From the NCBI RefSeq assembly GCF_013371465.1, contig NZ_JABWDU010000003.1:496001-560000 (forward strand): 64,000 bases of DNA. The letters are read 5' to 3'. The notes below the pieces were generated by a model. The model made no database searches, had not been told where the DNA came from, and saw only the letters and a list, made by a program, of their open reading frames with translations. Source of the stretch: Ensifer oleiphilus (lineage in GTDB: Bacteria; Pseudomonadota; Alphaproteobacteria; Rhizobiales; Rhizobiaceae). This document shows, in pieces, positions 1-7,674 of this stretch (its first letter is position 1; every line of letters starts with the position of its first letter). A program made the translations under genes and the position numbers.

Positions 1-176
1 AGGCGCACAAGATCGCGCATTTCTGCTCGATGTGCGGCCCGAAATTCTGCTCGATGCGGATCTCGCACGACATTCGCGCCGAAGCGCAGAAGGAAGGCTT
101 TCAGGCGATGGCGGCGAAGTATCGCGAGGGCGGCGATCTCTATATGCCGGTGAGCGCAGCTGAGGCCAAAGGATAG
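1..176 (+). CDS. thiC: Phosphomethylpyrimidine synthase ThiC, C-terminal fragment
   Basis: The reading frame enters from outside the window (first whole codon at 3) and stops at 174-176. The visible 57 residues contain [13 protein letters not shown], the CX2CX4C motif that binds the catalytic [4Fe-4S] cluster of ThiC, the radical-SAM enzyme that rearranges aminoimidazole ribotide to the thiamine pyrimidine (HMP-P). This motif is diagnostic of ThiC and lies at its C-terminus, so the gene is complete at this end. A terminator follows within 15 bases and no thiO/thiS/thiG follows, so thiC is the last gene of its transcript here, unlike the thiCO(S)GE order known in several rhizobia. The promoter region, where a TPP riboswitch would be expected, is outside the window. 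Confidence 0.95.
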   Translation, partial: AHKIAHFCSMCGPKFCSMRISHDIRAEAQKEGFQAMAAKYREGGDLYMPVSAAEAKG

Positions 177-188
177 CGACGACGGCAA

Positions 189-217
189 AAGGGTCGCCAA
201 CGGCCCTTCTCGTTTTT
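189..217 (+). terminator. Rho-independent terminator of thiC
   Basis: A 7-bp stem AAGGGTC/GGCCCTT (one T-G pair) with a 6-base loop occupies 189-208 and is followed by CTCG and a run of five T at 213-217. It sits 13 bases after the thiC stop codon. The remaining bases to 326 show nothing recognisable. Confidence 0.75.
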
Positions 218-326
218 GTCGGGCTTCGCTGCTGTTTGTCACCCGTGCGCCACCCCTCCGTCAAGCTCGGGCCTGACGGAGGGGTGGCGGCGCAACTGCT
301 CCCACCTGATCAATCCAACAGGACAA

Positions 327-1634
327 TCACGAATGCGGTTGCCCTACCTCGCGGCCACCAGCGATCCGGCTCACCACATCGAGCAGAACATTGGCGCCGG
401 CGACGAGGTCCGCCGGATCCGTGTGCTCGCGCGGATTGTGGCTGATGCCGTCGCGGCTCGGGACGAAGATCATCGCCGCCGGCGCGATGCGCGCAATCAT
501 CTGGGCGTCATGTCCGGCGCCCGAGGTCATGCGTCGGCTCTTGAACCCCCGGGCGCTCGCCGACACCTCGATCATCTCGACGATTGCCCGATCGAATGTC
601 ACCGGTTCGAAGCGCGCCAGCCGCTCGACCGTGACCGTCACCCCTTCCTCCGCCATGATCACCCGCAATTGGGCGTCAAGCGCATTCTCAAGTGCCTGCA
701 GACGCTCCTCGTCCGGGTCGCGCAGGTCGACGGTAAAGACGGCGCGTGAGGGAATGACGTTGATCGCGTCCGGCTCGAAGCGCATGGTTCCGATCGTCGC
801 CACGCTCGGCGCGTTCGATCGCGCGATATGATCGCGCAGGAACAGGCCAACGCGGGCTGCCGCAAGACCTGCATCGCTACGCATTGCCATCGGCGTGGTG
901 CCGGCATGATTGGCAACACCCTCTATGGTAACGCGCTGCCAGGAAATCCCTTGCAGGTTTTCGACGGCACCAATCGTTGTCGCCTCACGCTCCAGCACCG
1001 GCCCCTGTTCGATATGCAGCTCGACATAGGCGTGGGGCGTCAAGGCGCAAGGTTCGACAGTGCCGGCATAGCCGATGCGCGTCAGTTCCGATCCGAGCGT
1101 GGTGCCATCGGTTCCAACAGTCGCAAGCGCGGCCTCGATGTCGAGACCCCCGACATGCACCAGCGACCCCAGCATTTCGGGCGCGTAGCGCACGCCCTCT
1201 TCGTTGGTGAAGGCGGCGACGACGATCGGCCGGGCTGGCGTAACGCCCTGCTCCTTCAGCGTCTCAATGACTTCAAGCCCGGCCAGCACGCCATAGCAGC
1301 CATCGTAGATGCCGGCGTTGATGACGGTGTCGACATGCGATCCGAGCATCAGCGGCAATTGCTCGGCGTTTTCCTCACTCTGCCATATGCCGAAGATGTT
1401 GCCGATGCGATCGACGGCAACGTCGAGCCCCACGGCCTTCAGCCAATGGACGAGAAGGTCCCGGCCAAGTTTCTCGCTGTCGGACGCTGCCAGTCGCGTC
1501 AACTGACCCCGATCGTCGCGCCCGATTGCGCCGAGTTCATGAATGCGCGCCAGCAGACGCTCGGCATTGATGGAAGCATGAGGCATGACGGCATCGCTTT
1601 CGGCAGGACTGATATTGGGCATCACGACTGTCAT
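327..1634 (-). CDS. M20-family N-carbamoyl-L-amino acid hydrolase / allantoate amidohydrolase-like
   Basis: The 435-residue protein belongs to the hydantoinase/carbamoylase (AmaB/HyuC/AllC) branch of the M20 zinc hydrolases, which cleave the ureido group of N-carbamoyl amino acids or related ureides to amino acid, CO2 and ammonia. Visible metal and catalytic residues are GSHVDTV (H100, D102), the bridging Asp in IYDGCYG (D111), NEEG (E145, E146) and the branch-specific HIEQGPVLE (H207). The length is usual for the family. Its ATG overlaps the stop of the upstream amidohydrolase (ATGA, 1631-1634), so the two are translationally coupled in one operon with diaminopropionate ammonia-lyase. Substrate cannot be read from sequence; an N-carbamoyl or N-acyl diamino acid would fit the neighbours. 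Family confident, substrate inferred. Confidence 0.88.
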   Translation of the reverse strand: MTVVMPNISPAESDAVMPHASINAERLLARIHELGAIGRDDRGQLTRLAASDSEKLGRDLLVHWLKAVGLDVAVDRIGNIFGIWQSEENAEQLPLMLGSHVDTVINAGIYDGCYGVLAGLEVIETLKEQGVTPARPIVVAAFTNEEGVRYAPEMLGSLVHVGGLDIEAALATVGTDGTTLGSELTRIGYAGTVEPCALTPHAYVELHIEQGPVLEREATTIGAVENLQGISWQRVTIEGVANHAGTTPMAMRSDAGLAAARVGLFLRDHIARSNAPSVATIGTMRFEPDAINVIPSRAVFTVDLRDPDEERLQALENALDAQLRVIMAEEGVTVTVERLARFEPVTFDRAIVEMIEVSASARGFKSRRMTSGAGHDAQMIARIAPAAMIFVPSRDGISHNPREHTDPADLVAGANVLLDVVSRIAGGREVGQPHS

Positions 1635-2812
1635 TGCACCACGCCCGGTGGCGCCAGTCGTTGCCGGGCAATTTCGGCGTGGAAGCGAGCGCCGTAGATC
1701 AGGGCATCGTCGTTGAAGTCATAGGTGGGATTGTGCAACGGCGCGGATTGCTGGCCGTTGCCGATAAAGACGAAGCAGCCCGGCACATGCGCAAGAAACT
1801 GCGCAAAATCCTCCGAGCCGGTCATCGGCTCGACGGCAACGCTGACATTTTCCGGCCCGAACACCACATTGGCCGCAGCGAATGCATGGTCGACGAGGGC
1901 GGGATCGTTGAGCAAGGGCACGAACTCGCGGGTGTAGTCCACCTCGACCTCACAGCCATAGGCGTCCGCTGTCCCCTTGGCGATCGTGCGCATCTGCTGC
2001 TCGATCTTGGCACTGACCTCGGGTCGAAAACTGCGTGCATCGCCGAGAATGCGTGCCAACCCCGGCAGAGCGTTGCGGGTGCCGTCCGTGATCACTTCCG
2101 TCACCGAGACAACGGCGATATCGGCGGGAGACAGCCGTCGCGAAACGATGGTCTGAAGATTGACCACCGTCGCGCAGGCGGCAACCAGAGTCTCGTTGCC
2201 GGAGTGTGGCCGCGCCGCGTGTCCGCCGACGCCCTTGAGCGTGATCTCGAAATTGTCCTCGGCCGACATGATGGCGCCCGGCCGCGTCTCGAACTTTCCC
2301 ACCGGCAGGCCCGGCATATTGTGCAGGCCATAAATTTCCTCGAAGGGAAAGCGCTCCATCAAGCCGTCGGCGAGCATGGCAAGCGCGCCCTTCCCCCATT
2401 CCTCCGCCGGCTGGAAGACGAAGCGCACGGTGCCATCGAAACCGCCCTCCTCGGAGAGCATCTTCGCTGCGCCGAGCAACATCGCCGTATGGCCGTCATG
2501 GCCGCAGGCGTGCATGGTACCGTGTCGGGTGGAGCGATATACTGCACCGCCCTGTTCGGTAATGCGCAACGCGTCCATGTCGGCCCGCAGGGCTACGGCG
2601 CGGTTTCCCTTGCCACGCCGCAGCGTGCCGACAACGCCCGTGCCGCCAATGCCTTCTGCGACCTCGTCCAGGCCGAACGCGCGCAGCTTGGCGGCAACAA
2701 AGGCGGCCGTTCGCTTCTCTTCAAAGCCGAATTCCGGATGAGCGTGCAGATCGCGACGCCATGCCGTCATATCCGCCACAAGCCTGTCGTTCGTGCTAGT
2801 CATCCGCATCAT
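1631..2812 (-). CDS. M20D amidohydrolase (hippurate/N-acyl-amino acid hydrolase family)
   Basis: 393 residues with the M20D metal-binding pattern MHACGHDGHTAM (C103, H105 region) and FQPAEEW (E137, E138). Members remove acyl groups from N-acyl amino acids (hippurate hydrolase, IAA-amino acid hydrolase, N-acetyl-diaminopimelate deacetylase). The stop overlaps the carbamoylase start and the start overlaps the dpaL stop, both as ATGA junctions, so it is the middle gene of a coupled three-gene operon. Four in-frame ATG codons lie close together at 2812, 2809 and 2803; 2812 is chosen because it makes the ATGA overlap. The product is likely a cytoplasmic dimer with a lid domain at about residues 185-300. 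The substrate is unknown; an N-acyl-2,3-diaminopropionate is suggested only by context. Confidence 0.88.
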   Translation of the reverse strand: MMRMTSTNDRLVADMTAWRRDLHAHPEFGFEEKRTAAFVAAKLRAFGLDEVAEGIGGTGVVGTLRRGKGNRAVALRADMDALRITEQGGAVYRSTRHGTMHACGHDGHTAMLLGAAKMLSEEGGFDGTVRFVFQPAEEWGKGALAMLADGLMERFPFEEIYGLHNMPGLPVGKFETRPGAIMSAEDNFEITLKGVGGHAARPHSGNETLVAACATVVNLQTIVSRRLSPADIAVVSVTEVITDGTRNALPGLARILGDARSFRPEVSAKIEQQMRTIAKGTADAYGCEVEVDYTREFVPLLNDPALVDHAFAAANVVFGPENVSVAVEPMTGSEDFAQFLAHVPGCFVFIGNGQQSAPLHNPTYDFNDDALIYGARFHAEIARQRLAPPGVVQ

Positions 2813-4017
2813 ACCCTTTCCATGCTCAAAACACCGGCGACCTCAGCCGGTGCGAGACCGACCAGTTCTTCATACCGCTCCGGATCGGTGGCGCCTTCCG
2901 TATTGATCACCAGGATCCGCGAACTGCCATCGAGGCCAAGGGTGGCACGCATATTCGGGTTGCCGGCGACCGTGACAAGGCCGGCCAGACCGACGCCACC
3001 GCTCTCGCCGGCAACGATTGCCGGATCGCCGCCTTTTGGGCGGGCGAGGCGGTTCATGATCGAAACGGCATCGTCTTCCTCGACGGTCATGAAGGCGCAG
3101 GCAACGCGCGAGAGAATACGCCAGGCAACCAATGAAGGCTCATAGCATTCGAGCATCGCCATCACGGTCGGCTCGCCATGCGCCACTTTCACCGGATGTC
3201 CGGCCTTTACCGTTTCCAAGAGGCAGGCCGCCCGCGCCGGCTCGACGACGACGAATTGAGGTCGATCGGAACCATAGCGCAGCGCCAGATGACCGGCCGT
3301 TGCCGCGGCAATGCCGCCAACGCCGGCCTGGACAAAGACATGGGTCGGCGGCGTACCGATCTCCCTCAACGCCTCGCACAGGAGCGCCATGTAGCCCTGC
3401 ATCACCAGTCCGGGAATATACTCGTAACCCGACCAGGATGTGTCCGAGACAACCGTCCAGCCGCGATCGTCACAGACCTTTGCGGCAAATTCGACCGAGT
3501 CATCATAGGTCCCCTCGACGCGGACGATCTCGGCTCCATAATGCGCAATGGCGTCTATGCGTTTCTGACTGACGCTGGAATGCACGAAGATTACCGACTT
3601 CGCACCTACAAGCTGCGCACCCATCGCCACCGACCGACCGTGATTGCCGTCCGTAGCGCAACCGAACGTCATCTCTCGGGCGACCGCGCGAACGTCGTCA
3701 CGCGCCAGATCGTCGATGTCGGCGTCGCGGCCGGTCCTCTTTCGAGCCTCGTCAAGCACCAGACGGATCACCGCATAGGATCCGCCGAGCGCCTTGAAGC
3801 TGCCAAGTCCGAGCCGATGGCCCTCGTCCTTGACCAGGATCGCGCCAACGCCGAGCTCGCTCGCAAGCGCCGGCAGGGAATGAAGCGGCGTCGGTCGGTG
3901 GTCATCGCGGCGGGAAAGCTGACGCTCGACCTCGGCGGCAGCTGAAATCGAAAGCATTTCGGCATCTTCCGGAAGCAGCGGCGATCCGAAATCGGCATGG
4001 TGGTTGCGAATAAGCAT
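2809..4017 (-). CDS. dpaL: 2,3-diaminopropionate ammonia-lyase
   Basis: 402 residues of the PLP fold-type II family, matching diaminopropionate ammonia-lyase (YgeX type), which converts 2,3-diaminopropionate to pyruvate and two ammonia. The PLP lysine is K75 in LGLGSFKALGG, the phosphate loop appears as QAGVGGIAAA, and TDGNHGRS is the Asn loop contacting PLP. SWSGYEYIPGLVMQGY is characteristic of this enzyme rather than threonine dehydratase. First gene of the minus-strand operon; the divergent Lrp-type regulator begins 104 bases away. The 5' end has RBS-like GGGAGATTGCC. It gives the operon a clear end reaction: two hydrolases release a diamino acid and DpaL deaminates it. A related beta-amino acid eliminase is the alternative. 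Confidence 0.88.
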   Translation of the reverse strand: MLIRNHHADFGSPLLPEDAEMLSISAAAEVERQLSRRDDHRPTPLHSLPALASELGVGAILVKDEGHRLGLGSFKALGGSYAVIRLVLDEARKRTGRDADIDDLARDDVRAVAREMTFGCATDGNHGRSVAMGAQLVGAKSVIFVHSSVSQKRIDAIAHYGAEIVRVEGTYDDSVEFAAKVCDDRGWTVVSDTSWSGYEYIPGLVMQGYMALLCEALREIGTPPTHVFVQAGVGGIAAATAGHLALRYGSDRPQFVVVEPARAACLLETVKAGHPVKVAHGEPTVMAMLECYEPSLVAWRILSRVACAFMTVEEDDAVSIMNRLARPKGGDPAIVAGESGGVGLAGLVTVAGNPNMRATLGLDGSSRILVINTEGATDPERYEELVGLAPAEVAGVLSMERV

Positions 4018-4039
4018 GCGGGCAATCTCCCTGTTTGGC

Positions 4040-4052
4040 GAAATTCTATTTC
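4040..4052. promoter_or_regulatory. Candidate Lrp-type operator between dpaL and its regulator
   Basis: GAAAT-TCT-ATTTC is a perfect 13-bp palindrome in the 104-base divergent spacer, 23 bases before the dpaL start and 70 before the regulator start. AT-rich 13-15 bp dyads of this kind are typical Lrp/AsnC targets. It contains the half-site CTATTTC that also occurs twice beside the second Lrp gene of the window. Binding is inferred. Confidence 0.5.
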
Positions 4053-4121
4053 ATCGCGTGAGAGAAATGCGCTCTAAATGGCCACCTTGAATGCAAGTTT
4101 GTAAATGATAGCGAGGAGACG

Positions 4122-4616
4122 ATGGCCGTTTCAAAGACAGCACCGGCGGAGCTCGACCGCTTCGATCTGGCGATCCTGGCAATTCTGCAGAAAGACAACA
4201 CCACGCCGCAGCGGCAGATCGGCGAGGCCGTCAACCTGTCCGCGCCGGCCGTACAGCGCCGGATCAAGCGCATGGAGGAGACCGGCGTCATCCTCAGCAA
4301 TGTCGCGGTGATCGACCCGGCCCGCGTCAACCAGGCGCTAACGATCCTGGTCGAGGTCGAGGTGGAAAGCGAGCAGATCGAGTTGCTCGATGCGGCCAAG
4401 GCGGCGTTTTCGGCCGCACCGGAAGTGCAGCAGTGCTATTACGTCACCGGCGACGTGGATTTCATGCTGGTCGTGATCGTGCCGACGATGGGCGACTACG
4501 AAGCCTTCACCCGGCGCATGTTCTTCGGCAACCCGAACATCCGGCGCTTCCGGACATTCGTGACCATGGATCGCGTCAAGGTAGGCCTGTCCGTGCCGGT
4601 GGAAAAACCGCGCTGA
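4122..4616 (+). CDS. Lrp/AsnC-family transcriptional regulator
   Basis: 164 residues with an N-terminal winged helix-turn-helix (FDLAILAILQKDNTTPQRQI, then VNLSAPAVQRRIKRMEETG, about residues 10-55) and a C-terminal RAM/AsnC effector domain (about 75-155; CYYVTGDVDFMLVV). GAGGAG at 4113-4118 precedes the ATG by 3-4 bases. It is divergent from the carbamoylase-amidohydrolase-dpaL operon, the standard arrangement for a local activator that senses the amino acid substrate. Its stop lies only 3 bases from the stop of the convergent anti-sigma gene. The likely inducer is the diamino acid degraded by the operon, by analogy only. Confidence 0.9.
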   Translation: MAVSKTAPAELDRFDLAILAILQKDNTTPQRQIGEAVNLSAPAVQRRIKRMEETGVILSNVAVIDPARVNQALTILVEVEVESEQIELLDAAKAAFSAAPEVQQCYYVTGDVDFMLVVIVPTMGDYEAFTRRMFFGNPNIRRFRTFVTMDRVKVGLSVPVEKPR

Positions 4617-4619
4617 AGG

Positions 4620-5426
4620 CTATTTCCGGGCCGCAAGCGCCTTCTTCTCCGCCTCTGCCTCCAGCGGCGCGCCGGCCCCGATCGACGTCAGATAGGCGTC
4701 GACGGTTTCAAGCGACGACGCCGGCGCGAAGCCTTCGCCGGTTTCAGCCGTCACGATCGCCAACTGTGTTTGCCAGCCGCCGGCGCTCCGGCATGCGACC
4801 GACACGAAATCCGGTTGATCCGGCCGCTTCATTTCATACTCCCGGCAAATCTGTTCGCCACTCGCCTCAAACGTAGAAACCAACCGAACACGCCCGTCGC
4901 CGATCGCGATTTCCTCGCCGGAGGCGCGCTGGTCGAGAATGCCCGACACGGCCACATCGACGAGGCCTGCGACCTGCGGGCTCCCTGGGTCCATCTGGCC
5001 TGCTCCGCCGGCTAAATACCCTGCGACGCCACCGACGACGATGAGAAGCGACGCGGCCAACGCCATCATCACCTGCGACGGGCGACGCGGGGTCTGAGCC
5101 GTTGGCTCCGGCCGGCGGAAGTCAATGATGTTGTCCGCACGCGCGCTTTCGTCGACCGGATCAGCGATCCGGATGGCGTCATCCCGCGCTGCCGCCTCGG
5201 CGGCCATCGCACGGACTTTCTCAACCAGTTGATCGGGAACCGGCTCGTCGAGCAGCGGCTTCAGCGCATCGCTCGAGGCAACCCGCGTTTCCATGAATAG
5301 CGCAACGCGCGCCATCAACTCATCGTTCGTCTCGAGTGCCGCCTCGATGAGGCGCATCGTCTCGTCGTCGAGTTCGCCATCGGCAAACGCCATCAGGATT
5401 TCGTCGGTGAATTCCATTTCGCTCAT
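4620..5426 (-). CDS. Single-pass membrane anti-sigma factor
   Basis: 268 residues. The N-terminal cytoplasmic part starts with DEILMAFADGELDDETMRLIEAAL, the helical signature of proteobacterial anti-sigma factors of this class; no HX3CX2C zinc site is present. One membrane helix follows at about residues 119-139 (VMMALAASLLIVVGGVAGYL), then a periplasmic domain of about 125 residues. The start overlaps the ECF sigma stop by ATGA (5423-5426), so the pair is stoichiometrically coupled. It presumably holds the sigma factor at the membrane until an envelope signal arrives; the secreted subtilase encoded next door is a candidate regulon member or signalling protease. The signal is unknown. Confidence 0.85.
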   Translation of the reverse strand: MSEMEFTDEILMAFADGELDDETMRLIEAALETNDELMARVALFMETRVASSDALKPLLDEPVPDQLVEKVRAMAAEAAARDDAIRIADPVDESARADNIIDFRRPEPTAQTPRRPSQVMMALAASLLIVVGGVAGYLAGGAGQMDPGSPQVAGLVDVAVSGILDQRASGEEIAIGDGRVRLVSTFEASGEQICREYEMKRPDQPDFVSVACRSAGGWQTQLAIVTAETGEGFAPASSLETVDAYLTSIGAGAPLEAEAEKKALAARK

Positions 5427-5965
5427 CTCGCCCCGCCTCTCATATCCGGGGAACGCGCGGCGGCCGGTTCTATTCCCGCCGCTTCAGCCAGATTCTTGCG
5501 GGCGCGCGCAAGCCTGCTCATCACCGTCCCGATCGGAATGCCGAGCACTTCCGCTGCCTCCTTATAGGAGAGATCCTCCACGCAGGTCAGCAGCAGCACC
5601 TCGCGCTGTTCCAGCACGAGGTCGTCGATGGCGACGGCCACGCTCTCCAGCGTGATGCGCGCCTCGGATCCCGCTTGGCCGGAGGGAACGGCGAGCTCCG
5701 GCTGCGCTTCGATCTCTTCGGTCGGGCCTGCCGTCTTCTGGCGTCGGAGCTGGTCGATCCACAGATTGCGCAGTATGCGGAACATCCACGCGTCGAAGCG
5801 CGTACCCTCCTCGAACCGCTCCGAGCCCACAAGGGCTTTCTCGCACGCCGCCTGCACGAGGTCATCGGCGATATCGCGCGAACGGCAAAGCGAGATGGCA
5901 AAGCGGCGCAGGTTGGGCAGGAAAGCGACAAGGCGCTCGCCAAAAGCGATCTCCTGATCGATCAT
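5423..5965 (-). CDS. ECF-family RNA polymerase sigma factor
   Basis: 180 residues, usual ECF size. Region 2 spans about residues 15-85 (DIADDLVQAACEKAL; FDAWMFRILRNLWIDQLRR) and region 4 about 110-165 (REVLLLTCVEDLSYKEAAEV, then GIPIGTVMSRLARARKNL). No NepR/PhyR genes adjoin, so it is not the general stress factor EcfG in its usual context. The anti-sigma factor overlaps its 3' end. A GGAAGGA Shine-Dalgarno lies 7-13 bases upstream of the ATG. Three GGAAT-N16-CGTT promoters occur within 5 kb (before the subtilase, glycerate kinase and SLC13 genes), making them candidate targets; none is seen in front of the sigma gene itself. Confidence 0.93.
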   Translation of the reverse strand: MIDQEIAFGERLVAFLPNLRRFAISLCRSRDIADDLVQAACEKALVGSERFEEGTRFDAWMFRILRNLWIDQLRRQKTAGPTEEIEAQPELAVPSGQAGSEARITLESVAVAIDDLVLEQREVLLLTCVEDLSYKEAAEVLGIPIGTVMSRLARARKNLAEAAGIEPAAARSPDMRGGAR

Positions 5966-6001
5966 TTGACGTTCCTTCCGGCGCTTCGACGGGCACGCGG
6001 G

Positions 6002-6026
6002 GGAATAATTTGTTCATTCATCCGTT
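6002..6026 (+). promoter_or_regulatory. ECF-type promoter of the subtilase gene
   Basis: GGAAT (6002-6006), 16 bases, CGTT (6023-6026), on the plus strand 97 bases before the subtilase start. It differs by one base from the alphaproteobacterial ECF consensus GGAAC-N16/17-CGTT and is identical in both boxes and spacing to the promoters at 8894-8918 and 10586-10610, sharing the extended GGAATAA. Recognition by the adjacent sigma factor is inferred. Confidence 0.65.
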
Positions 6027-6123
6027 GAGCGATATGGGAAGCACACGCAAAAGTCACCACCGTCGGGCCTGCCTTTCACGGTAAGCTGATCCACTCCGGC
6101 GCAGTTGGGACAAGGAGAAAGCC

Positions 6124-7533
6124 TTGAAGAAACACCTGCTTCGATTGACCGCCGCATCGATCTGTGGCCTGGCCGTCGCCAATGGCGACCTTGCGCCCTC
6201 AGGGATTACAGGCTCCACGACAACCAACTCCTTCGCCTTCATCGCCTCAGCTCACGCGGACGATGATGACGGCGGCGGGGATGATGATGACGGTGGCGGC
6301 GGTGGAGGTTCATCGCAGAGCCGGTCCTCCGATCGCGGTTCCGGCGGCGCATGGCGCGGCGGCGGCAATCTGCTCGATCTCTTCCGTGGCGCCCCGGAAA
6401 AGCGCGTCGCCCGACGGCCAGCCCCCGTGCGCAAACCCACACATGTGCCCGGCGAAGTCATCGCGCTTGGACTCGACGACGCCGCGATCCTGCGCCTCGG
6501 AGAGCGCGGTTTCACGGCCCGATCGCGCCAGCCTCTCGGGCTTTCCGGCTCTGAGATCGTCAAGCTTTCGATACCCTCGGGCATGACGCTCGAGGCCGCG
6601 CGGCAGGAAGTCGCGGCGGCCTCGCCGGGCGCCATCGCCGACCTCAACCATTACTTCGAACCGAATGAGGGTGCCACTCAGCCGACACCCTGCGGCAAAG
6701 GCCGCTGCGCGCTCGTGCGCACGGCCATCGGCTGGCCGGAGCCAGATGCCGGGAAGGCCTGCACCGCCGCCGGTCCCATCGGGCTCATCGACACCGCGAT
6801 CAATCCGGATCACCCGGCGCTGCAAGGCGTCGATCTCCACATCGTTCCTCTGGCAGCAGACGAAGCGCCAGAGTCCGGGCGCCAGCACGGCACTGCTGTT
6901 GCAGCCCTCATTGCCGGCCGGCAGGATAGCCGCGCGCCCGGCCTGTTGCGCGACGCGCGATTGATCGCTGTCGACGCCTTCCAGAAAACGAAAGGTGATG
7001 CCGATGTCGCCGAGACCTATGATCTCATCCGGGCGATCGATCTTCTGGCGTCTCGCGGGGTAACGGTGATCAACATGAGCCTTTCGGGACCCCACAACCA
7101 GTTGCTGGAGAAAACAGTCTCGCTGGTTGCAAAGCGCGATATCCTGCAGGTGGCGGCGGCTGGCAATGACGGCCCCAGGGCAAAGCCCGTCTACCCCGCC
7201 GCCTACCCCGAACTGATCGCGGTTACCGCCGTCGACCGCAATTTTCGCCCCTACCGCCGCGCCGCCCAGGGCGAGCATATCGACGTTGCGGCACTCGGCA
7301 CCGGCGTGTGGACCGCCGCCTCCGTCGATGGCGGCCGGCCGCGCACCGGCACATCCTTCGCAGCACCGTTCGTCACTGCCGCGGTCGCCATTCTCAAGGC
7401 TTCGAACCCGTCGCTGTCTGCCGAGGAGATCGGCGAACTCGTAGCGAAAACAGCGGAAGATGTCGGCGCGCCCGGCAAGGATCCGGTTTTCGGCTGGGGC
7501 GTCCTGAACGCCCGCGAACTCTGCCGCTCGTAG
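6124..7533 (+). CDS. Secreted subtilisin-like (S8) serine protease
   Basis: 469 residues starting at TTG 6124 behind AAGGAG (6112-6117). An N-terminal export signal with AHA cleavage site near residue 45 is followed by a striking Asp/Gly-rich stretch (about 46-65) and a basic linker. The protease domain is about residues 180-465: catalytic Asp D223 (GLIDTAINPDH), His H255 (RQHGTAVAAL), oxyanion Asn N348 (AAAGNDGP) and Ser S411 (GTSFAAPFVTAAVAIL), all present. A propeptide-like region lies at about 100-165. It is divergent from the ECF sigma/anti-sigma operon and carries its own GGAAT-N16-CGTT promoter, so it is probably expressed under control of that sigma factor and acts in the periplasm or outside the cell. 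Whether it degrades the anti-sigma factor is unknown. Confidence 0.9.
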   Translation: MKKHLLRLTAASICGLAVANGDLAPSGITGSTTTNSFAFIASAHADDDDGGGDDDDGGGGGGSSQSRSSDRGSGGAWRGGGNLLDLFRGAPEKRVARRPAPVRKPTHVPGEVIALGLDDAAILRLGERGFTARSRQPLGLSGSEIVKLSIPSGMTLEAARQEVAAASPGAIADLNHYFEPNEGATQPTPCGKGRCALVRTAIGWPEPDAGKACTAAGPIGLIDTAINPDHPALQGVDLHIVPLAADEAPESGRQHGTAVAALIAGRQDSRAPGLLRDARLIAVDAFQKTKGDADVAETYDLIRAIDLLASRGVTVINMSLSGPHNQLLEKTVSLVAKRDILQVAAAGNDGPRAKPVYPAAYPELIAVTAVDRNFRPYRRAAQGEHIDVAALGTGVWTAASVDGGRPRTGTSFAAPFVTAAVAILKASNPSLSAEEIGELVAKTAEDVGAPGKDPVFGWGVLNARELCRS

Positions 7534-7600
7534 CGGCCGGTCCTGTCGCCAAGGTGGCGCCACAGGCGTCAGCCACCTGAGCGCCCGCAATGTTGCACGA

Positions 7601-7656
7601 TGAAAAAGCTCCGGCGGAAAGAAGGTGTCGCATTGCGCACCACCTTTCCGCCGGAG
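7601..7656 (-). terminator. Strong intrinsic terminator of the glycerate kinase gene
   Basis: Arms of 13 bp (7609-7621 CTCCGGCGGAAAG and 7644-7656) are perfectly complementary, with an additional 4-bp inner stem (GGTG/CACC) and a 10-base loop. Read on the minus strand the stem is followed by CTTTTTCA, giving the T-run. It also lies between convergent genes and may stop transcripts of the subtilase, but there is no T-run on the plus strand. Confidence 0.8.
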
Positions 7657-7674
7657 TCGTCATTGCCGATCTGA

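Noticed and set aside
1634-3145. Long plus-strand open frame of 503 codons opposite the amidohydrolase and dpaL genes
   Set aside because: It is the antisense shadow of two genes with clear family motifs; it has no recognisable domain and its composition is that of GC-rich reverse frames.
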